Shown here in pieces: positions 13,925-18,426 of a stretch of 18,426 nucleotides of DNA. Under the pieces are notes generated by a model. The model saw only the letters and a program-made list of their open reading frames with translations, was not told where the DNA came from and ran no database searches. Each line of letters opens with the position of its first letter. The first letter of the stretch is position 1. The DNA lies in the NCBI GenBank assembly GCA_023384025.1, contig JAHDXX010000010.1:9158-27583 (forward strand), given 5' to 3'. The position numbers and the translations under genes are program-made. This DNA comes from Sphingomonadaceae bacterium (GTDB lineage Bacteria; Pseudomonadota; Alphaproteobacteria; Sphingomonadales; Sphingomonadaceae).

Positions 13925-15444
13925 CCGGCCTGGGTACGCGCAAGGTTGACCGCGAAGGGGCCTTCGCCGGCAACCGGCCGCAGCGGGCGATCATCGATAT
14001 CGGCTCCAACTCGGTGCGGATGGTGCTCTACGGCGGGTCGCTGCGTGCGCCGGAAACCCTGTTCAACGAGAAAGTCATGGCCCGGCTCGGCTCGGGCATG
14101 AAGAAGGGCAAGCTGGCCCCGCAATCGGTCGAGCTGGCGCTGCGCGGCCTCAGGCGCTGGGCGCAGATCCTTGCCGATCTCGGCATCGACGATGTCGACA
14201 CGGTCGCGACCGCAGCCGTGCGCGAAGCCAGGGATGGCGGGGATTTCCTCGACCAGGTGCGGGCTTGCGGATTGTCGCCGAGGATCCTGTCCGGCGAGGA
14301 AGAGGCGCGGGTATCGGCCCGGGGGGTGCTCGGCGCCTTTCCCGGCGCGCTGGGGGCGGTTGCCGACCTTGGCGGAGGCAGCCTGGAGCTGGTCCGGATT
14401 GGCGACGGCGAAGTGGCGCGCTGTGTCAGCTTGCCACTCGGCTCGCTGCGGCTGGCTGAATTGGCTGGCACATCGTTCGACGATAGCGTGCGGCGCCTTG
14501 GCAAGATCTTGCGCGAAGCGGGCTGGTCGGAACCCCTGCCCGGGCCGCTCTATCTCGTTGGCGGCAGCTGGCGCGCGCTGGCAGTCCAGGCGCTGCACCA
14601 GCGGCGCAGCGTATTGACCGACCCGCACGGCCTGGAACTGGCCCGCAAGGACGCCCGGCGGCTGGCGCGCAAGGTGGCGGGGATGACTCCGGAGCAACTC
14701 CGCCGCAACCCGCGCCTGTCATCGAGCCGCGCCGAAACCCTGCCGCTGCTTGGCCCGCTGCTCGAAGCTCTGCTTGAGCGGCTCAAGCCGGAGCGGGTGA
14801 TGTTCTCTTCGTGGGGTCTGCGCGAAGGCCTGCTGTTCGACCGCCTGCCACCGGAACAGCAGGCGCAGGACCCGCTGCTTGCCGGGGTTGCGGAATTCGC
14901 CAACATGCGGGGCTGCCCGCCGACACTGGCCGCGCGGGTCGCGGGATGGACCGTCGATGCCATGCCGCCGGGCTGGGCCGGATCGGAACGCGTGCGCCTG
15001 GCTGCGACCAGTCTCGCACTGGCATCGATGCAGATCGAACCGAACCTGCGCATCGGCCTGGGCATCGACTGGGCATTGCAGAAGCGCTGGGTCGGCATCA
15101 GCGGTGAGGAACGGGCGCTGATGGCCGCCACGATCGCGGCCAATGGCAACCAGCTTGAACTGCCGGTTCAGGTGGCATCACTGGCAGCGCGGGAGAGGCT
15201 GGAAGCGGCGATCTGCTGGGGGCTGGCGATACGCCTGTGGCGCAGGCTTGGCGGCCGGTCGCGGGCCTCGCTCCAGTCATCCCGGTTGTCGGTCGAGCGT
15301 GACCGGCTGGTCCTGCGGGTTGAGGAGGGGCGGGCGGTTCTGGTCGGACTGCCCAACGAAAAGGACCTTGCGAATCTCGCGGCAAGAATGGGCCTCAAAC
15401 CTGAAATGCGCATCGTGCCGGATGGCGTGCTGCGCAACGCCTGA
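13921..15444 (+). CDS. ppx: Exopolyphosphatase, Ppx/GppA family
   Basis: The 507-residue product belongs to the Ppx/GppA phosphatases, which release phosphate from polyphosphate ends or hydrolyse pppGpp. Visible ASKHA-fold motifs are IIDIGSNSVRM (DIGSNS at 26-31), ATAAVREARDG, SGEEEAR at 124-130 with the likely catalytic Glu, and ADLGGGSLELV with the DLGGGS loop at 149-154. The C-terminal third would be the HD-like region. The ATG at 13921 overlaps the ppk stop (ATGA) and follows GGGGAG, so the two enzymes are coupled. Frame extensions further upstream lie inside ppk. The ppk neighbour favours Ppx over GppA, but specificity cannot be proven here. Confidence 0.93.
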   Translation: MTGLGTRKVDREGAFAGNRPQRAIIDIGSNSVRMVLYGGSLRAPETLFNEKVMARLGSGMKKGKLAPQSVELALRGLRRWAQILADLGIDDVDTVATAAVREARDGGDFLDQVRACGLSPRILSGEEEARVSARGVLGAFPGALGAVADLGGGSLELVRIGDGEVARCVSLPLGSLRLAELAGTSFDDSVRRLGKILREAGWSEPLPGPLYLVGGSWRALAVQALHQRRSVLTDPHGLELARKDARRLARKVAGMTPEQLRRNPRLSSSRAETLPLLGPLLEALLERLKPERVMFSSWGLREGLLFDRLPPEQQAQDPLLAGVAEFANMRGCPPTLAARVAGWTVDAMPPGWAGSERVRLAATSLALASMQIEPNLRIGLGIDWALQKRWVGISGEERALMAATIAANGNQLELPVQVASLAARERLEAAICWGLAIRLWRRLGGRSRASLQSSRLSVERDRLVLRVEEGRAVLVGLPNEKDLANLAARMGLKPEMRIVPDGVLRNA

Positions 15445-15517
15445 TGCAAGCATGTCACACCTTGCGTTTCCGTAAGCGTCAGCAAGAGCCGGTGCAGTGG
15501 CGCGTGACGGGTTGCAA

Positions 15518-15532
15518 TGACGTCTCTGACGT
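15518..15532. repeat. Direct repeat TGACGT with 3-base spacer
   Basis: TGACGT occurs twice, at 15518-15523 and 15527-15532, separated by CTC; a further TGACG begins at 15505. It lies between ppx and the TonB receptor, about 85 bases upstream of the receptor's candidate -35. It may be a regulator site, but no known family is recognised. Confidence 0.3.
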
Positions 15533-15614
15533 AGCGTAATCGGGCAGATAGCGCGGCAGTTTCGGCACTGTCCCGCATAGGGCCAGGGTGCGAGGGTAAC
15601 GTCTCGCAACTCTA

Positions 15615-15644
15615 TTGCATCAATTGCCGGTTTAGCCTTAGAAT
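15615..15644 (+). promoter_or_regulatory. Candidate sigma-70 promoter of the TonB receptor gene
   Basis: TTGCAT (15615-15620) and TAGAAT (15639-15644; 5 of 6 to TATAAT) are separated by 18 bases, in an AT-richer stretch of the gap between ppx and the receptor. Predicted transcription start is near 15651, which gives a leader of about 38 bases. Confidence 0.5.
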
Positions 15645-15652
15645 TGTGCGCA

Positions 15653-15671
15653 ATGCCGCGTTCGACGGCAT
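15653..15671 (+). promoter_or_regulatory. Inverted repeat at the 5' end of the receptor mRNA
   Basis: ATGCCG (15653-15658) pairs with CGGCAT (15666-15671) around a 7-base loop. It begins just after the predicted transcription start and ends six bases before the GGGAGAGG ribosome site. It could be a repressor operator or an mRNA hairpin affecting translation or stability. Confidence 0.4.
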
Positions 15672-15688
15672 CACATGGGAGAGGATGA

Positions 15689-18265
15689 ATGAGGAGCAAG
15701 GCATTCCTGCTCGCTGGCGCAGCCAGCGCAATGATCGCATTTCCGGCTCAGGCCCAGGATGCGGGTGAAGATGAGAAAGACGTCATCATCGTCACCGCCA
15801 CCCTGCGCGCAGCGGACGTGCAGGACATTCCGATCGCGGTGACCGCGGTTCAGCCGGTCGAACTTGAGCGCCAGGGCATTGCTGACATCAAGTCGCTGTC
15901 TTCGCTGTCGCCGAGCTTCAACATCCAGTCCTCGCAGACCGAAACCCAGGGCACCTCGATCAAGATCCGCGGCGTCGGGACGACCGGCAACAACACCGGT
16001 CTCGAAAGCTCGGTCGGCGTGTTCATCGACGGCATCTACCAGTCGCGCCCGGGCGTGGCGCTGGGCGACCTGATGGACCTCGAACGGCTCGAAGTGCTGC
16101 GCGGCCCGCAGGGCACCCTGTTCGGCCGCAATACTTCGGCCGGCGCACTCAACATCACCACCCGTCGTCCGAGCCTGACCGAAGCCGATGGCTTCGTGAA
16201 TGCCAGCTACGGCAACTACGATTTCATCAACATCCAGGCCGGTGTCGGCGTGCCGATCGTGCAGGATACGGCGGCAGTCCGCTTCTCCGGTTCCTATCGC
16301 AAGCGCGACGGTTACCTGAAGAGCACGACCGGTGCGGAAAGCAACAACCGCGACCGCTACATGCTGCGCGGCCAGCTCTATGCCGAACCGTCGCCGGATG
16401 TCAGCATTCGCATCCTCGCCGACTACTCGAAGGTTGACGAGAATTGCTGCGACGCGGTGATCATCCGTGAAACAGAACTCGCACCATTTGCGGCTTTCCA
16501 CGGACTGCCGAATACCGGTGCCGCGGCCAATGGCTTTGGCGCACTCGAGGATTTGCGGACCAATTCGCAGCTATTCATCAACATTTCGAAGCAGTGGGGT
16601 GTGTCCGGCGAGCTGAAGTGGGATCTGGGCGGAGCGCAGCTGACCTACATCGGTTCGTATCGCGACTTCTCGTCTGAATCGACGCAGGAATCGGACTTCG
16701 TCTCGCTCAATGTCTTCACCGCCGGTCGCAATGGATCGAACTCGCTGCCTGGCCAGCCGAAAAACGGCGACAACATCGAGACCATGACTCACGAACTGCG
16801 CCTTCAGGGCGATGCCTTCGATGGCAAGCTCGACTGGCTGATCGGTGCGTTCTACGCCACGGAAGACATTGCCGCACAAGGCGTCCTGACGCTTGGGTCG
16901 GATTTCCAGCGCGCGGGCAGCGCGTTCAACTTCGCCAACCTGGCCGGGGTGAACCCGCTGTTCACGCTGACCGCGTTCGGCAATGGCGGGGTTCCGGTCA
17001 ATGCAACCGGCGGATTCGCCACGAACCTGTTCACGCAGGATGCGCAGACTTACTCGTTCTTTACCCACAACGTGTTCGACCTGACCGACAACCTGAGCAT
17101 CACGCTCGGCGCGCGCTGGGTCAACGAGCGCAAGGACGGCAAGTTCGACCAGCTGGCTGCCAGCAATCCGGCTTGTCAGGCCAGTGTCACCGGCGTGCTT
17201 AATGGTGGGGTTCCGGCCCCGCTGCGGGCAGGTCTGGTAGGCCTGAACTGCTTCCCGTTCACGGCACCGGTCAATCTGGTTGCGCCAGCTGCCCTGGGCG
17301 GTGGCCTCGCCAGCAACCTTCTGCCGCTGCCGCGTGAATTCGACCTGCGGTTCAAGGACGATGCGCTGACCTACACCGGCCAGCTGACCTACAAGCCGAC
17401 CGAAGACACCATGATCTACGGCAGCTTCTCGCACGGCTTCAAGTCGGGCGGGTTCAACCTTGACCCGACCGCCGCCAATATCGCGAACAGTGCCGCTGTG
17501 CTGGCGTCACTGGGGACTGCTACCCCGGTCGCTCCGGTATTTGCCGATCCACGCTTCAAGTCGGAGAAGGTCGATGCCTTCGAGCTTGGCTTCAAAGGCA
17601 CCTTCGGACGGGTCAACGCCAACCTGGCGCTGTTCCACATGGACATGAAGGACTTCCAGGTCCTCGAGTTCACCGGAGTCCAGTTCACTACGTTCAACGT
17701 CGATTCGGCCAAATCGACCGGGGCGGAACTGGAAATTTTCGGCCGGGTGACCGACAGCTTCTCGATCAACGCGGCGGCGACTTATGCCGACGCCCGCTAC
17801 CCTTCGGGTTGCGACACCAACGCAGCTCCGGGTGTGGCCATCTCGATCGGTCTGCTGTGTGGCCAGCCACTCACCAACGCACCCAAGTTCACTGGCGTTC
17901 TTGGCGCTACCTATGATGGTGATCTGGGCAGCACCGGCTGGGGTCTCGTCGTCAACGCCAACATGAACTATTCGAGCAAGCGTCGCACAACGACCCAACA
18001 CCTCGAGCTCAACGCCACCACCGGCGCTGTTGCCGAACTGCCGTTCGACTATCAGAACGCATACGCGAAGATCAACGCGCGTATCGGGCTGACCACACCG
18101 GACGACGTGTTCACATTCGAACTGTGGGCAACCAACCTGACCAACAAGATCACTCGCGGGGTGACTGCCAACACGTCGCTGCGCGGCGGTGTCGGCACCC
18201 GCAGCCGGATCGGGTTCGTCGAGGAGCCGCGGTTCTACGGGATGACCGTACGCGCGAAATTCTGA
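15689..18265 (+). CDS. TonB-dependent outer-membrane receptor, complete
   Basis: The 858-residue product has a signal peptide (cleavage after AQA, residue 22) and a TonB box DVIIVTA at 31-37. The plug domain includes IKIRGVGT, SVGVFIDGIYQSRPG and RGPQGTLFGRN at 138-148. A 22-strand barrel is expected after that, and the protein ends in VRAKF with the terminal Phe typical of outer-membrane barrels. It imports a ligand across the outer membrane with TonB energy. The sequence resembles the abundant sphingomonad receptors annotated only as TonB-dependent receptor; siderophore, vitamin or organic ligands are all possible. Cysteines cluster in loops (ENCCDA, NPACQ, PSGCDT, LLCGQ). GGGAGAGG at 15677-15684 sets the start. 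The gene has its own promoter and terminator, so it appears independent of ppk-ppx. Confidence 0.93.
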   Translation: MRSKAFLLAGAASAMIAFPAQAQDAGEDEKDVIIVTATLRAADVQDIPIAVTAVQPVELERQGIADIKSLSSLSPSFNIQSSQTETQGTSIKIRGVGTTGNNTGLESSVGVFIDGIYQSRPGVALGDLMDLERLEVLRGPQGTLFGRNTSAGALNITTRRPSLTEADGFVNASYGNYDFINIQAGVGVPIVQDTAAVRFSGSYRKRDGYLKSTTGAESNNRDRYMLRGQLYAEPSPDVSIRILADYSKVDENCCDAVIIRETELAPFAAFHGLPNTGAAANGFGALEDLRTNSQLFINISKQWGVSGELKWDLGGAQLTYIGSYRDFSSESTQESDFVSLNVFTAGRNGSNSLPGQPKNGDNIETMTHELRLQGDAFDGKLDWLIGAFYATEDIAAQGVLTLGSDFQRAGSAFNFANLAGVNPLFTLTAFGNGGVPVNATGGFATNLFTQDAQTYSFFTHNVFDLTDNLSITLGARWVNERKDGKFDQLAASNPACQASVTGVLNGGVPAPLRAGLVGLNCFPFTAPVNLVAPAALGGGLASNLLPLPREFDLRFKDDALTYTGQLTYKPTEDTMIYGSFSHGFKSGGFNLDPTAANIANSAAVLASLGTATPVAPVFADPRFKSEKVDAFELGFKGTFGRVNANLALFHMDMKDFQVLEFTGVQFTTFNVDSAKSTGAELEIFGRVTDSFSINAAATYADARYPSGCDTNAAPGVAISIGLLCGQPLTNAPKFTGVLGATYDGDLGSTGWGLVVNANMNYSSKRRTTTQHLELNATTGAVAELPFDYQNAYAKINARIGLTTPDDVFTFELWATNLTNKITRGVTANTSLRGGVGTRSRIGFVEEPRFYGMTVRAKF

Positions 18266-18278
18266 CCCGAGAGGTCAG
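18262..18278 (+). terminator. Small hairpin overlapping the receptor stop codon
   Basis: CTGACC (18262-18267) pairs with GGTCAG (18273-18278) around the five-base loop CGAGA, overlapping the TGA stop. No T-run follows. It precedes the stronger stem-loop and may stabilise the mRNA 3' end. Confidence 0.35.
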
Positions 18279-18289
18279 ATGGGGGAGGG

Positions 18290-18315
18290 AAGGGCCGGGA
18301 GAAATCCCGGCCCTT
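18290..18315. terminator. Bidirectional stem-loop terminator between convergent genes
   Basis: A perfect 11-base-pair GC-rich stem, AAGGGCCGGGA (18290-18300) and TCCCGGCCCTT (18305-18315), encloses a GAAA tetraloop. The stem ends in TT followed by CTTGC on the plus strand and in TT followed by CCCTCC on the minus strand. It lies between the receptor stop at 18265 and the convergent gene's stop at 18329, so it can serve both. Confidence 0.8.
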
Positions 18316-18328
18316 CTTGCGTGCGGGA

Positions 18329-18424
18329 TCAGGATCTGGCGGAATTGGCGAAGGGCGAGAAGTCGGTATTGATGTCAAACAGGTCGACCCCCTCGGCCTG
18401 CTTGAGGCGGTTCACGACCACGTA
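18329..18424 (-). CDS. C-terminal end of an unidentified convergent gene (enters from right edge)
   Basis: On the minus strand a frame is open from the window edge (first full codon at 18424) to TGA at 18329-18331. It encodes 31 residues beginning YVVVNRLKQAEGVDLFDINT and ending SPFANSARS. The other two frames on this strand contain earlier stops. Codon use is GC-rich in the third position, as in its neighbours, and the stop lies 13 bases before a shared terminator, which supports a real gene end. I do not recognise the family from so short a piece. Confidence 0.6.
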   Translation of the reverse strand, partial: YVVVNRLKQAEGVDLFDINTDFSPFANSARS

Positions 18425-18426
18425 GG

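Noticed and set aside
15466..15487. Hairpin after ppx (CTTGCG/CGTAAG) as a terminator
   Set aside because: The six-base stem has a mismatch and no T-run follows, so it is too weak to call.

Overview
The window looks like a chromosomal segment of an alphaproteobacterium, most likely order Sphingomonadales (Erythrobacter, Porphyrobacter or Novosphingobium type). This rests on the high-GC coding style with long antisense shadow frames, two sphingomonad-type TonB-dependent receptors, a ppk-ppx operon and a compact VirB cluster. No database search was possible, so the taxonomic call is inference. I saw no tRNA, rRNA, CRISPR array, integrase, transposase or relaxase.

Layout. 1-3040 (minus strand) holds a lipoprotein gene with a predicted beta-helix product. 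It is followed, after a strong hairpin, by a TonB-dependent receptor that runs off the left edge. 3041-3366 is a 326-base divergent regulatory region rich in CTGTCA-type half-sites, with a 28-base palindrome. 3367-3726 (plus) encodes a small exported protein with one TPR-like repeat. 3828-11641 (plus) is a tightly packed type IV secretion operon: virB1-like transglycosylase, virB2, virB3, virB4, virB6, virB9, virB10, virB11. virB5, virB7, virB8 and virD4 are missing. 11774-15444 (plus) is ppk-ppx, the polyphosphate kinase and exopolyphosphatase, coupled by an ATGA overlap. 15689-18265 (plus) is a complete TonB-dependent receptor, followed by a stem-loop terminator shared with a convergent minus-strand gene that enters from the right edge.

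How the genes may work together. The lipoprotein and its receptor look like an outer-membrane uptake or surface pair. The VirB genes encode pilin, inner-membrane, ATPase and core-channel parts of an envelope-spanning machine, but no coupling protein, so DNA conjugation is unlikely from this locus alone. Export of periplasmic proteins, as in the Bordetella Ptl system, is one model. Ppk and Ppx make and degrade polyphosphate. The most interesting cross-link is regulatory: sequences resembling PhoB boxes (two CTGTCA-like heptamers 11 bases apart) lie before the lipoprotein gene, before the VirB operon and before ppk. This suggests, but does not prove, that the three units share phosphate-starvation control.
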